DNA of 21,148 bases. It comes from a virus. Position 1 is the stretch's first letter, and each line of letters opens with the position of its first letter. Shown in pieces: positions 12,319-20,991 of the stretch. The stretch lies in the IMG/VR virus record IMGVR_UViG_3300035698_008397, positions 1-21,148 of that record. One strand, given 5' to 3'. Below the pieces are notes generated by a model. The model was not told the DNA's origin. It searched no databases and saw only the letters and a list, made by a program, of their open reading frames with translations. The position numbers and the translations under genes are program-made.

Positions 12319-12903
12319 ATGGCTAATGTAGATGCTCCGTTTGGGTTAAGACCTATACGGATGAGAGGCGGTGCCCCTTATAATGGTGCAGTAAACAAGT
12401 ACGAGATTAAATCTGACTTGAATGCCGCACTATATATAGGTGACCCCGTTATAAAAACAGGAACCTCTAACTCTAGGGGTATGCCTTACGTACAAATAGC
12501 AACACTTACAGCCAGTAACGCCGTTACAGGTGTTATTGTTGGCTGGGAGGGGCCACCGAACACAGCTAATTTGGAGCAGCAGTATTCTGTTGCATTGAAC
12601 AAATCTATAGCTTTGGTTTGTGACGACCCTGATGTTGTTTTTCTTATAAAGGATGATGCGAGTGCTGTTCCTGCGGTAACCGATGTGGGAACTAACGCCT
12701 ATATGTCTAATACTGATGGCGGAAGCACCACTACAGGACTTTCCGGGGTTGAATTGAATCTTACAACACCCGCAACCACTTCGACATATCAGCTAAAGAT
12801 TCTCAGGCTGTACGATGTTGAAGGCAATGATATAGCCATTAACGCTATATGGGAAGTCATAATCAATAATCACACCGAAGCTCACGGTACAGACGGAATA
12901 TAA
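12319..12903 (+). CDS. Probable capsid decoration/stabilisation protein
   Basis: 194 residues. It begins DAPFGLRPIRMRGGAPYNGA, a start typical of small phage structural proteins located just before the major capsid gene. The body is beta-rich with alternating T/A/V, and the product ends in a KILRLYDVEGNDIAINAIWEV strand pair. AAGGAG precedes the ATG. It is probably a head decoration or capsid-stabilising protein. Confidence 0.6.
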   Translation: MANVDAPFGLRPIRMRGGAPYNGAVNKYEIKSDLNAALYIGDPVIKTGTSNSRGMPYVQIATLTASNAVTGVIVGWEGPPNTANLEQQYSVALNKSIALVCDDPDVVFLIKDDASAVPAVTDVGTNAYMSNTDGGSTTTGLSGVELNLTTPATTSTYQLKILRLYDVEGNDIAINAIWEVIINNHTEAHGTDGI

Positions 12904-12915
12904 GGAGGGTGTAAA

Positions 12916-13818
12916 ATGGGAGTTATAACTACTGGAAATCACCCTGCTGCTTTATGGCCCGGAATTAAAGCGTGGTGGGGACGAACCTATGGAGAACATA
13001 GTGTAGAATATACCACTTTGTTTGAAATGGAAAGTTCGACTAAGAATTATGAAAAAGACGTACAGGTGACAGGCTTTGGCCATGCGCCGATAAAAGGCGA
13101 AGGCGCTAGCGTAACCTACGATTCCGAGGTTCAGGGATTCAGCACTACCTATACTCATGTGGCTTATGCTCTTGGGTATATAGTGACCCGTGAGGAAAGA
13201 GATGACTGTCTATATGAGATGGTTGGAAAACGTAGGGCACAGGCAAACGCTTTCTCTATGAGGCAAACTAAGGAAACCATCGGTGCCAATGTCTATAATA
13301 GGGCATTTAATAGCGATTATGCTGGTGGTGACGGTACGGAACTTCTCGCTACCGATCATCCATCATTAGCTGGAGATTGGGCCAATATGATTTCTGCTGA
13401 TCTTTCTGAAGCTTCTCTTGAGGATTTGTGTATTCTTATCATGGGGCTAACAAATGATAAGGGTTTGAAAATCAATCTTATGCCTAAATCACTTGAAGTA
13501 CCACGGCAGCTTTGGTTTGAAGCTAATCGTATTCTGAAATCAACACTTCAGAGTGATTCCGCCAACAACGACACCAATGTACTCAAGATGACCAATGCAA
13601 TTCCTGGTGGAATACATATTAATCATTATTTTACCGACACTGATGCGTATTTCATGAGAACAAACGCACCAAGAGGAATGATTGGTTACAATAGGGCAAA
13701 AGATGATCTCAAGAGAGACAATGACTTTAACACGGACAATGCCCTTGCGAAAGCATATGAGCGTTATTCATTTGGCTGGACGGATCCTCGCGGGTTGGTG
13801 GGATCTGACGGAACATAA
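12916..13818 (+). CDS. Major capsid protein (HK97-fold type, Mu gpT-like)
   Basis: 300 residues. Features include GITTGNHP-like start, a FGHAPIKGEGASVTYDS stretch, a long helix (RAQANAFSMRQTKETIGANV), then LLATDHPSLAGDWAN and a C-terminal YERYSFGWTDPRGLVGS. These resemble the roughly 300-residue Mu gpT-type major head subunit group, which has the HK97 fold. Position after scaffold, a strong GGAGG site and a following hairpin are consistent with high expression. It is much shorter than P22 coat (430), so the head is not P22-type in sequence. Confidence 0.8.
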   Translation: MGVITTGNHPAALWPGIKAWWGRTYGEHSVEYTTLFEMESSTKNYEKDVQVTGFGHAPIKGEGASVTYDSEVQGFSTTYTHVAYALGYIVTREERDDCLYEMVGKRRAQANAFSMRQTKETIGANVYNRAFNSDYAGGDGTELLATDHPSLAGDWANMISADLSEASLEDLCILIMGLTNDKGLKINLMPKSLEVPRQLWFEANRILKSTLQSDSANNDTNVLKMTNAIPGGIHINHYFTDTDAYFMRTNAPRGMIGYNRAKDDLKRDNDFNTDNALAKAYERYSFGWTDPRGLVGSDGT

Positions 13819-13854
13819 TGATTTAAATGGGTAAGTGGGTGTGTAAATCATTCA

Positions 13855-13882
13855 GGCACCCTGTTGAGACATACAGGGTGTC
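13855..13882 (+). terminator. Hairpin after the major capsid gene
   Basis: GGCACCCTGT (13855-13864) pairs with ACAGGGTGTCC (13873-13883 region), giving an eight-pair perfect core plus a G-U and a G-C. There is no T-run; the next gene's AGAGGAGG follows within about ten bases. It more likely protects the 3' end of capsid mRNA or tunes downstream expression than terminates. Confidence 0.45.
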
Positions 13883-13900
13883 CCTAGAGGAGGATGAACA

Positions 13901-14839
13901 ATGACTTTAACAAATTTCCCTAACGGAATAACAAGTTTTGGAAGTACAGTTCACGGTGGAACAGCCCCTGTAATGGGCAGAGAGTTTTTTGTCCGGAAAA
14001 CAACTGATGCTGGTTATGAGAAGTGGAAGAAAGCAATGAAGCATACGGTACGGGGTGGTGGACAGGCTGTTCATACTACGATTAATTCCGCTATTACTGC
14101 TGCTGCCGATTTTGACACAATCTGGGTATATCCGGGTCAATATGTGGAAACGGCTACGATTGCCATGACTCAAGATAGTTTAAGATTACTTGCTGTTCAG
14201 ACGGGGCCGAATAAAGCTCTAACCAGAACAGAGATTAGGCAGTACGGTGGAACTGAAACACCCTGTATTACTGTGACCGGACATAATTGTGAAATAGCTG
14301 GGTTTAGAATTACCCCTTATCTAAGTGCGGACGGTATCGGTATTTCTGTAGGTGAGACTGTAGCAACTTATGGAACTTGGATTCACGATAACTATTTTTA
14401 TTCTGTTACTGGTGGTCACCAAAGCACTCATATCAAATATGGAAATGCCAGTTATAATGCTGATTCTACATATATCAGCGATAACTACTTTCTTGGTGGT
14501 GGGGGTATGGGAGCATCAGCCGCTAATTACACGGTTGAGGCTGTAAGTGGAACATTTTCGACAATTGTTGGGAATAGGTTTGTTTGCTACGGAGGGACTA
14601 CTGATTCAATTACGATTAAGGTGAGCAGCACTGTCCAGAGACTTCAAATTCTTGACAATGTTTTTATGGCATTTGAGACAGGAACCATACTTTGTATAGA
14701 TGTTGGAAATACCACAGACGGACATACCTGGCTTGATGGTAATAAGTTTATCGGTCATACGGCTAATGCTAATTGTTATGATTGGGATGCAGATAATTCA
14801 GGATTGAATTATAGAGGTCATACCGCAATTAGTTCATAA
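13901..14839 (+). CDS. Beta-helix structural protein (head fibre or spike-like)
   Basis: 312 residues. The start TLTNFPNGITSFGSTVHGG is typical of phage proteins encoded just after the capsid gene. From about residue 55 the sequence is a right-handed parallel beta-helix, with repeated short turns of the form xxIxxNxFxG (for example IHDNYFYSVTGG, ISDNYFLGGGG, IVGNRFVCYGG, ILDNVFMAFETG). Such folds occur in spikes and head fibres, often with glycan binding. AGAGGAGG lies upstream. Confidence 0.65.
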   Translation: MTLTNFPNGITSFGSTVHGGTAPVMGREFFVRKTTDAGYEKWKKAMKHTVRGGGQAVHTTINSAITAAADFDTIWVYPGQYVETATIAMTQDSLRLLAVQTGPNKALTRTEIRQYGGTETPCITVTGHNCEIAGFRITPYLSADGIGISVGETVATYGTWIHDNYFYSVTGGHQSTHIKYGNASYNADSTYISDNYFLGGGGMGASAANYTVEAVSGTFSTIVGNRFVCYGGTTDSITIKVSSTVQRLQILDNVFMAFETGTILCIDVGNTTDGHTWLDGNKFIGHTANANCYDWDADNSGLNYRGHTAISS

Positions 14840-14848
14840 GGAGACAAC

Positions 14849-15025
14849 ATGGACACCACTTGTAGTGCCTGTAATGGCGATGGAAGTTCTGGAGTTGTGT
14901 GGGATAAACTTATTCTAAATACAACCATAACGACCAATGTAATTAAGTCGTACCAAGTCTTAGAATGCCTTGACGCTACAGAACACGCTGCCCTGACCGA
15001 CACACAGAAAGACAAAGTACAATAA
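14849..15025 (+). CDS. CxxCxGxG mini-protein (58 residues)
   Basis: The ATG at 14849 follows AAGGAG (14838-14843). The N-terminus carries CSACNGDG, a single copy of the CxxCxGxG motif that binds zinc in DnaJ when repeated. A strand and helix follow (NTTITTNVIKSYQVLECLD, ATEHAALTDTQKDKVQ). The second part looks like a segment common in small phage structural or tail-region proteins. The exact role is unknown. Confidence 0.55.
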   Translation: MDTTCSACNGDGSSGVVWDKLILNTTITTNVIKSYQVLECLDATEHAALTDTQKDKVQ

Positions 15026-15081
15026 CCTTTAGAGCGCCCCTTGTGGGCGTTACTAATGTAACGCTTTAAAGGAGAATAAAA
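15026..15081 (+). promoter_or_regulatory. Intergenic RNA with competing hairpins and a hidden Shine-Dalgarno
   Basis: Three mutually competing pairings are visible. Y: AGCGCCC (15033-15039) with GGGCGTT (15045-15051). X: GCGTTAC (15047-15053) with GTAACGC (15058-15064). Z: CCTTTAGAGCG (15026-15036) with CGCTTTAAAGG (15062-15072), eleven pairs with one G-U, which covers most of the AAAGGAG ribosome site of the gene at 15082. X leaves the site free and Z hides it. This has the form of a translational switch or thermometer, but it could also be a simple hairpin. No ligand class is recognised. Confidence 0.5.
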
Positions 15082-15804
15082 ATGAGTACACCAAGAAGAT
15101 TTCTAAATGGAGTTTCAAGCGTAAATGCAAGTCATCCACTCGCCCAATTTCCATATCTTGACCCGACTACATGGTCTATATGGATGGAAGATTTTCTTCA
15201 TTATGACATAGCGCAGGGTGATGCAGCATGGATTCTTGACCAAGTTAATGCTGGAGAGGATGCGGTTGTTGGGCCAACAGGAGTTCTTACTCTTACCTTA
15301 ACTGGAGCGAGTGATTCTCTTGGATTACAACAGTCAAACGGTGCATATCAACTTACCTCAACAAAAAAGGCAATCATTGAAATCAAGGCTAAAATTGTAA
15401 AGGGTGGTGGAACTATAGGGCAAGAAGGCTTTGTTATGGGTTTAACTTCAGTTCAGACAACAACAAACTTCATGGATGCCCCGCCTCCGACAGCAAGGGC
15501 TTTTGATGACGGTATTGGTTTTATGAGTTATGATGCCTCAACTGCTCTCCAATGTTTTATGGGAGAGGCAGATACGTTTTCTATTGATGCCGCCGCTTCA
15601 ACGTATGCCGATGACACATGGATGGTACTTACAATTTATTGGGATGGTTCACAGGCAGAATTTTATAAAGATGATGCGCTTATAGCCACAGTGTCTACCA
15701 ATCCCCCGACCTCTGTAATTTCCCCTGTATTCTTTATAAGCGCAGGAGAAGCGCAGACCGATGCACTTCATGTGGATTATGCTTTAGTGGCTATTGAGCG
15801 ATAA
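15082..15804 (+). CDS. Virion structural protein with concanavalin-like fold (putative)
   Basis: 240 residues. The start TPRRFLNGVSSVNASHPLAQ and the WSIWMEDFLHYDIAQGD segment are typical of phage structural proteins near capsid genes. The rest is beta-sandwich-like, with YDASTALQCFMGE, TWMVLTIYWDGSQAEFYKDD and DALHVDYALVAIER, resembling a concanavalin/laminin-G-type fold. Possible decoration or head-surface protein. AAAGGAG lies upstream inside the foldable RNA at 15026-15081. Confidence 0.6.
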   Translation: MSTPRRFLNGVSSVNASHPLAQFPYLDPTTWSIWMEDFLHYDIAQGDAAWILDQVNAGEDAVVGPTGVLTLTLTGASDSLGLQQSNGAYQLTSTKKAIIEIKAKIVKGGGTIGQEGFVMGLTSVQTTTNFMDAPPPTARAFDDGIGFMSYDASTALQCFMGEADTFSIDAAASTYADDTWMVLTIYWDGSQAEFYKDDALIATVSTNPPTSVISPVFFISAGEAQTDALHVDYALVAIER

Positions 15805-15813
15805 GGGGGTATC

Positions 15814-16236
15814 ATGTCTGATGAAGTTTACGTAAAATACATATATCCTCCTCACTTTGATGGCGATACAATGACTCCTCCGAGGCGCTGGACTGTCGAA
15901 TTGATAGGGATTAGTGACGGTTCAGGAGAGACTAATGTTTCAAAGATATCTCTTGGAAATCACCTTACACAGAACGGAGACATTGCTTCTTATTTTATAA
16001 TCGAGAAGATAAACTATCAATGTACTGGTTTTTCATCTGTAAAACTAACTTTCGATAGGACTTTTGATGAAATCCTCACGGTACTTGGTGCTGATTCTGA
16101 TGGTGAAACAGACTATACTAAGTCTGGAGGTCGTAAGGACGATGGTGTTGGTGGAAATGGTGACTTACTTCTAACCACAACCGGAGCATCAAGTGGTAAT
16201 ACATATTCTATCCGGGTTCAGTTCAGGGTGAAATAA
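15814..16236 (+). CDS. Hypothetical beta-rich structural protein
   Basis: 140 residues. A PPHFDGDTMTPPRRWTVELIG segment is followed by serine/threonine/glycine-rich strands (DDGVGGNGDLLLTTTGASSG), and the protein ends NTYSIRVQFRVK. AAGGGGG precedes the ATG. It overlaps the next gene by one base (TAATG). The position among virion genes suggests a structural role; family not recognised. Confidence 0.5.
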   Translation: MSDEVYVKYIYPPHFDGDTMTPPRRWTVELIGISDGSGETNVSKISLGNHLTQNGDIASYFIIEKINYQCTGFSSVKLTFDRTFDEILTVLGADSDGETDYTKSGGRKDDGVGGNGDLLLTTTGASSGNTYSIRVQFRVK

Positions 16237-16520
16237 TGTATGTTCACGGTGCCTGGAATGCCATTTGTGATAGGTGTGGTCGTAAGTTTAAGAATTTTCA
16301 ATTGAAGAAAACGTGGGATGGTTATTATGTATGTCCCAACGATTGGGAACCAAGACACCCACAGGATTTTTTGAGAGGAAAACCGGACAACCAGACTGTA
16401 CCTTGGGCAAGGCCGGAACAGGAATGGAATTTTGTGGTTCCTGAGAATGTAATTCTTGACACCAAAGGGGTCGGAATTAGAGGTACTGACGGTGAATATA
16501 TAACCTCAACGGAGGATTAG
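16236..16520 (+). CDS. Phage protein with a zinc-ribbon-like motif
   Basis: 94 residues. Three cysteines C11-x2-C14 and C33, with WEPRHPQDFLRGKPD following, form a pattern I recall from phage proteins near head-tail genes (CPNDWEPRHPQDF). The fourth ligand is not obvious, perhaps H41. It may be a head-tail connector accessory. The AGGGTG site lies inside the preceding gene end. Confidence 0.55.
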   Translation: MYVHGAWNAICDRCGRKFKNFQLKKTWDGYYVCPNDWEPRHPQDFLRGKPDNQTVPWARPEQEWNFVVPENVILDTKGVGIRGTDGEYITSTED

Positions 16521-16521
16521 C

Positions 16522-17259
16522 GTGGCTACTTCAGGAAGTACTGATTTTACGCTCAACCGAGATGAGATTATCAGTGGGGCTTTGAGAGTCTTAGGGGTGT
16601 TGTCAACCGGGGAAACCGCCTCGCCTAATGAGATAACTGATGGCTCTGAGGCTCTTAATTTAATTATAAAAGAGCTTCAGGCTGATGGTATAGGGTTGTG
16701 GTTGAATCTCGAAGTTACAGTGACGCTGGTGGCAGATACGTATTCATACACCCTCGGACCCACAGCAGGTACGACTACAGACCCGACAACCATCTCTCGA
16801 CCTATGAGTATTCTGGAAGCTCGATACGTGGACAGTGACGATATTGAGACTCCCTTAGTTGAGATGTCCCGAAATGACTACATGGCATTATCAGATAAGG
16901 ATTCCTCCGGCAGACCAACAGGCTTCTACTACGACAAGAAGCTGACCGATGGGGTCATGTATCTCTGGCCTGCCCCGGATACAGCAGATTCTGTGAAGCT
17001 GACATCCAAAGAAGTTGTGGAGGATTTTGACGCAACAGCTAATAACGCTGACTTTCCTCCCGAATGGCTGAGACCTTTGAAATTCTTACTCGCAAAAGAC
17101 CTGGCTCTTGAGTTCGGAATCACCGGACAGAAATTAATCGAAGTGAACGCTTATGCTAGGGAAGCCTATGACAGAGTGCTGGAATTTGATTCTGAAGATA
17201 CGAGCACATTTATTGGAGTGGATTATTCAGGCGCGGGTAGTTATAGAAGGAGTTATTAA
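16522..17259 (+). CDS. P22 gp4-like head-completion (head-closure) protein
   Basis: 245 residues beginning at GTG 16522, chosen for its GGAGG site. The N-terminus has the shape of gp4-type adaptors: RDEIISGALRVLGVLSTGET, then ALNLIIKELQADGIGLWLN, then a beta-barrel-like middle and a C-terminal helix (LAKDLALEFGITGQKLIEVN). In P22, gp4 (166 residues) binds beneath the portal and retains DNA with the tail. The present protein is longer. Its position just before a gp10-like protein supports the call. Confidence 0.65.
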   Translation: MATSGSTDFTLNRDEIISGALRVLGVLSTGETASPNEITDGSEALNLIIKELQADGIGLWLNLEVTVTLVADTYSYTLGPTAGTTTDPTTISRPMSILEARYVDSDDIETPLVEMSRNDYMALSDKDSSGRPTGFYYDKKLTDGVMYLWPAPDTADSVKLTSKEVVEDFDATANNADFPPEWLRPLKFLLAKDLALEFGITGQKLIEVNAYAREAYDRVLEFDSEDTSTFIGVDYSGAGSYRRSY

Positions 17260-18731
17260 TGCCTAAACTTCCTATAAATTTACAGTTTGAAGGCGGCAAG
17301 CATGAGCGCGGGTATAATTCCGATGGTGCTTGTATTGCTGGTGGATATGTGGACGATAAAGGGGTGGTGGTATCTCAGCCTGGATTGACAGAATTGGTTT
17401 CCGCCAATGTGTCTTATCTTCACACCCATTATGCATCTGCTATTTCGCGTGGGGACACCTTTATAGTTAATGAGAATGGCAGAGTTGATAAAGTTAAAGA
17501 TTTAGATACTACACCAACCATTACGGCTGGTTCTGGGGATGTATTAGATTTTTACACAGGGATTGCTTTTGACCATCCTACTTGTGCCGATTTTGGGCAA
17601 ACATTGTATTATGCTGCTGGAAAAAAGATATTAAAGGTTAATACTACTCCTGTAGGTGCTGAATTAACCGATGTGGACATACCAACCAATGTCAATTCAA
17701 TAGCATTTTTCGACCAATATATGCTCGCCACAGAACTGTTAGGAAGCGCTTTCTCAAGAAATAACACACTACATTGGTCTGATGTTGGCACTCCCGATGC
17801 TTGGTCTGGAGATTTTGGCTCTGCTGAATATAGACCTGATAGTATAAGGTCTTTTGCTATCCGTAATAAAGAAATACTTATTCTTTGTGATGATAGTTCA
17901 GAGGTTTGGTATAACGATGGCTCGACACCGTTTCTGCCGTTGCTTGGGGCGCAAACAGAGGTTGGTTGTGCTTCACAATATTCATTAGTATGGTGCGGGG
18001 ATAGGTATTTTTGGTTAAGCAGCAAGGGAGATATAGTTTACTCATCTGGGAGGGGTTCAACTGTTTTTTCACAATCTTTATCTAATTATTTGGAATTAAG
18101 GAAGCAAGTTGGAGGCACTTATTTTATTCCGCTGGAAAGTTTTGGGTATTATCTACCAATAGAAGGCAAACGATTTTACATATTTAACTATAGCGATATC
18201 ACGCTTGATACTACTATAGCATGTGATATAGACACTGGCTCTTGGTATGACTGGGGAAGGTTTAACAGTAGCACTGATAAATACCTGCGGTGGAAAACTA
18301 GATACCCAACCACTAATCCAACTATGAATCTAACTGTTTGCGGCGCATATCTTAGAGATGGAATCTTTTATATGAGGAATGGTGTCAATGATGATTCCGA
18401 TGGCGATGATATTAGAATCACAATAAGAACACCTTCTATTGATTATGGAGACATTGGAAAACGAAAATTCCCAAAAAGGCTAGTGTTTGAGATGGTATAT
18501 AAAGATGCCGACCACGATCTTCCAGCCGCATCAACTACTTATGATGTGTATATAAAATGGAGAGATGAAGGAATCGCTACCTGGGGAACCGAACACACAG
18601 TAACTTGTTATCCTGTTGGTGGTGGAATTTACAGAGGCACATTAAACAGGATGGGTAGTTATTACGCTAGACAGTATGAAACATATAATGAGGATATACT
18701 TGGTTATTCTTCAATAATGGAGGAGTTTTGA
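17259..18731 (+). CDS. P22 gp10-like tail hub / DNA stabilisation protein
   Basis: 490 residues, close to P22 gp10 (472). The sequence is beta-rich with repeated W/Y/D-G motifs, an N-terminal GKHERGYNSDGACIAGGY, a central FFDQYMLATE...WSDVGTPDAWSG stretch typical of these hubs, and a C-terminal strand-rich domain. In P22 gp10 plugs the portal channel and holds the needle and spikes. The start overlaps the gp4-like stop (TAATG). AAGGAG lies just upstream. Confidence 0.75.
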   Translation: MPKLPINLQFEGGKHERGYNSDGACIAGGYVDDKGVVVSQPGLTELVSANVSYLHTHYASAISRGDTFIVNENGRVDKVKDLDTTPTITAGSGDVLDFYTGIAFDHPTCADFGQTLYYAAGKKILKVNTTPVGAELTDVDIPTNVNSIAFFDQYMLATELLGSAFSRNNTLHWSDVGTPDAWSGDFGSAEYRPDSIRSFAIRNKEILILCDDSSEVWYNDGSTPFLPLLGAQTEVGCASQYSLVWCGDRYFWLSSKGDIVYSSGRGSTVFSQSLSNYLELRKQVGGTYFIPLESFGYYLPIEGKRFYIFNYSDITLDTTIACDIDTGSWYDWGRFNSSTDKYLRWKTRYPTTNPTMNLTVCGAYLRDGIFYMRNGVNDDSDGDDIRITIRTPSIDYGDIGKRKFPKRLVFEMVYKDADHDLPAASTTYDVYIKWRDEGIATWGTEHTVTCYPVGGGIYRGTLNRMGSYYARQYETYNEDILGYSSIMEEF

Positions 18732-19855
18732 GCGAGATACACATAACACCACCAAGAGACCAGGAGGAACTGAACGTCCAGCGTCCGCAGAACTGGCCTT
18801 GGAGGGTAGCCACTAAGCTCAATGAGTTGTGGAATTGGATCGTGGATATGCTTTCCGGATTCACTGCTGGGAGCGTCATCTTTTCTGATGGGACTATACT
18901 GGATGAGGATAATGATAATTTCTTCTGGGATGATACAAATAAGAGGTTGGGAATCGGCACGAAGACACCAACAACTCCTTTGAATATCTATACTGACAAC
19001 GCTTTGACCACTGGAAGTATATTCCTACAACAAGACGGTGCTGGAGATGCTAGTACTCGATTTAGTATTGTAGGTGCGGTCAATTGGGCATTTGGTATTG
19101 ATAATTCAGATTCTGATAAGTTTAAAATAGAGAGTTCAGCTTCGCTAGGCGCTGCTACGGCTGAACTAACCTTAATGACCAATGGAAGAGTTGGGGTTAA
19201 TACAACTTCTCCCGACACAGCACTTCAAGTAGTAGGAACTGGTAAATTTGGGGAAGATACTACTAATTTCGCAGAATTTGAATCAGACGGAACACTTAAA
19301 TTTAATGGAACCGCTACGGTTTGGGATGATTATGTAGTACCTCTTGGCCCGAATAACTGGAGAGGAACTTCAAACAATCCAACATTAACTCAACTATTCA
19401 CGGATGGTAGTGGAAGTCAGGGTGTGTACGCTAGTGTGTTTAGCGATGGTGATGAGGCTATTGTAACGGTTCAATTACCACACGGATACAAAGAAGGTTC
19501 AGATATTCGACCACATATACATTTTATGTGTACGTCTGATGTTGACCCGTCTGATAACTTTGGGATAGAATTTGAGTACACATGGACTAATATTGGTAGC
19601 GACTTTCCTGCAAACTCAACACTGGAAACTAATGATATTCCAACTGGAGTAGATACGGACAATATGCATCAATTGGCGAATATAACCGCTGCTGCAATAG
19701 ATGGAACAGGGAAGGGTATTTCATCAGTTCTTTTGTGTAGAATTAAAAGAGTGGCTGCTTCGGGCGATAATTACGCTGGCGGTGTGGCAATAATGGATTT
19801 TGATATTCATTATGAAGTTGATACTATTGGGAGCAGGTTAATAGTAACAAAATAA
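18728..19855 (+). CDS. Tail fibre-like structural protein
   Basis: 375 residues, starting at TTG 18728 with GGAGGAG upstream and overlapping the previous stop. An N-terminal amphipathic helix (RPQNWPWRVATKLNELWNWI) is followed by fibre-like repeats: NFFWDDTNKRLGIGTKTPT, GRVGVNTTSPDTALQVVGTG, then a C-terminal jelly-roll-like domain (DIRPHIHFMCTSDVDPSDN). No peptidase S74 autoproteolysis domain is visible. Receptor or virion binding is inferred from the fold pattern. Confidence 0.6.
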   Translation: MSEIHITPPRDQEELNVQRPQNWPWRVATKLNELWNWIVDMLSGFTAGSVIFSDGTILDEDNDNFFWDDTNKRLGIGTKTPTTPLNIYTDNALTTGSIFLQQDGAGDASTRFSIVGAVNWAFGIDNSDSDKFKIESSASLGAATAELTLMTNGRVGVNTTSPDTALQVVGTGKFGEDTTNFAEFESDGTLKFNGTATVWDDYVVPLGPNNWRGTSNNPTLTQLFTDGSGSQGVYASVFSDGDEAIVTVQLPHGYKEGSDIRPHIHFMCTSDVDPSDNFGIEFEYTWTNIGSDFPANSTLETNDIPTGVDTDNMHQLANITAAAIDGTGKGISSVLLCRIKRVAASGDNYAGGVAIMDFDIHYEVDTIGSRLIVTK

Positions 19856-19868
19856 AGGAGATTAGTCT

Positions 19869-20336
19869 TTGACAGATGATGTTGAAATTATAGAAGAGTT
19901 TGATATTGACATATTTAAAGATCAACTTTCTCTTGTTGCTTTAGAGAATGAACTTTTAAATATGGAACAAGTGGAAACAACCTTAGAGCATTCCTTTTCT
20001 CCGGGTATATATGTGCGGCAACTCTTTATTCCTGCCGGGGCGCTAATAATAGGAAAGCGACACAGATATGAAACGTGCAACATGCTTTTAAAAGGAGAAC
20101 TTTCTTTATACATGGGGCCAAATCGTCCAGCTAAAAAAATATCCGCGCCATGCGTGTTTAATTCTAAGCCGTTAGTAAAAAAGATGGGATACGCTCATAC
20201 TGATGTGATATTTGCCAATGTTCATCCTACAAATGAGACTGATTTAGAAAAAATAGAAGAAGAGTTTATAATTACAGAAGAAGAATATGATGCTTTAGAA
20301 ATAGAGCACGAAGGAGGACAGAAATGTCTTGGATAG
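19869..20336 (+). CDS. Cupin-fold phage protein
   Basis: 155 residues, starting at TTG 19869 (AAAGGAG upstream). The acidic N-terminus is followed by a cupin core: YVRQLFIPAGALIIGKRHRY (48-67), then ETCNMLLKGELSLYMGP (68-84) and ANVHPTNETDLEKIEEEF (116-133). The HRYE and VHPT segments could hold metal or a small ligand. Such proteins are common in phage virion regions, with unknown role. The end overlaps the ejection-protein start. Confidence 0.65.
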   Translation: MTDDVEIIEEFDIDIFKDQLSLVALENELLNMEQVETTLEHSFSPGIYVRQLFIPAGALIIGKRHRYETCNMLLKGELSLYMGPNRPAKKISAPCVFNSKPLVKKMGYAHTDVIFANVHPTNETDLEKIEEEFIITEEEYDALEIEHEGGQKCLG

Positions 20337-20974
20337 CAGTAGCAGTTGGGGGTTCGGCGGTTTTAGGTGTGTATTCGGCGAATAGGGCGATGAGCGCACA
20401 AACAAAAGGAGCCAATCAAGCATCAGCAATGCAATCCTATTGGGGCAGAGAAGGTATTAAATCCCAAATGGATATGTATAGCAGACAAAAAAAGGATGCT
20501 TATCAGGATATGATACGACAATGGGGCGCAGGGAGAGATTATAGAAACATGGGACGTATGGGAATGAAAAGCATGGGTTTGAAAAATATAACCCCTGAAA
20601 CGTCTTACGATCAAAAAACAGGCAAAGCTTTGAGCATGGGTCAGTATTCTATGGGTGATGATAAGTATAGCTGGTTTGGTGGAAGTGGTCAAAAACGGGA
20701 GGGGTATCTTTTTAAGACCAATCCTGAAGGTGAGGGTAGTTGGATAAAACAAACCTCTGCCCCGGCTGCGATACAGTCTGTTATGGGCAAAGCTCGTAAG
20801 GAATCAGGATATATTTATGGTAAATACGATCCTTACACAATGGCAGGGAAGACCGATCCGAGTTTATATCCTGCACCTTATCAACAGGGAAAACCGCGTA
20901 CGTCTGGATTAGGCAGGGAGAAAAAAAATTTGGACAGTGAGGAGTATATGGGCGGCAGATTTAGTGGGAAATAA
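20324..20974 (+). CDS. Probable ejection protein (P22 gp7-like)
   Basis: 216 residues. The start WIAVAVGGSAVLGVYSANRA is a hydrophobic glycine/alanine helix typical of small DNA-injection proteins, followed by a charged helical middle and a glycine/serine/proline-rich C-terminus (GKYDPYTMAGKTDPSLYPAP). P22 gp7 has 229 residues and leaves the virion with the DNA. The location after tail genes and before another, truncated, virion gene matches. GAAGGAGG precedes the ATG. Confidence 0.55.
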   Translation: MSWIAVAVGGSAVLGVYSANRAMSAQTKGANQASAMQSYWGREGIKSQMDMYSRQKKDAYQDMIRQWGAGRDYRNMGRMGMKSMGLKNITPETSYDQKTGKALSMGQYSMGDDKYSWFGGSGQKREGYLFKTNPEGEGSWIKQTSAPAAIQSVMGKARKESGYIYGKYDPYTMAGKTDPSLYPAPYQQGKPRTSGLGREKKNLDSEEYMGGRFSGK

Positions 20975-20991
20975 TAAATAAGGAGTAAATT

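Noticed and set aside
17609-18025. Leftward 138-codon frame within the gp10-like gene
   Set aside because: It is antisense to a clearly recognisable long structural gene with no ribosome site; a shadow of its codon bias.
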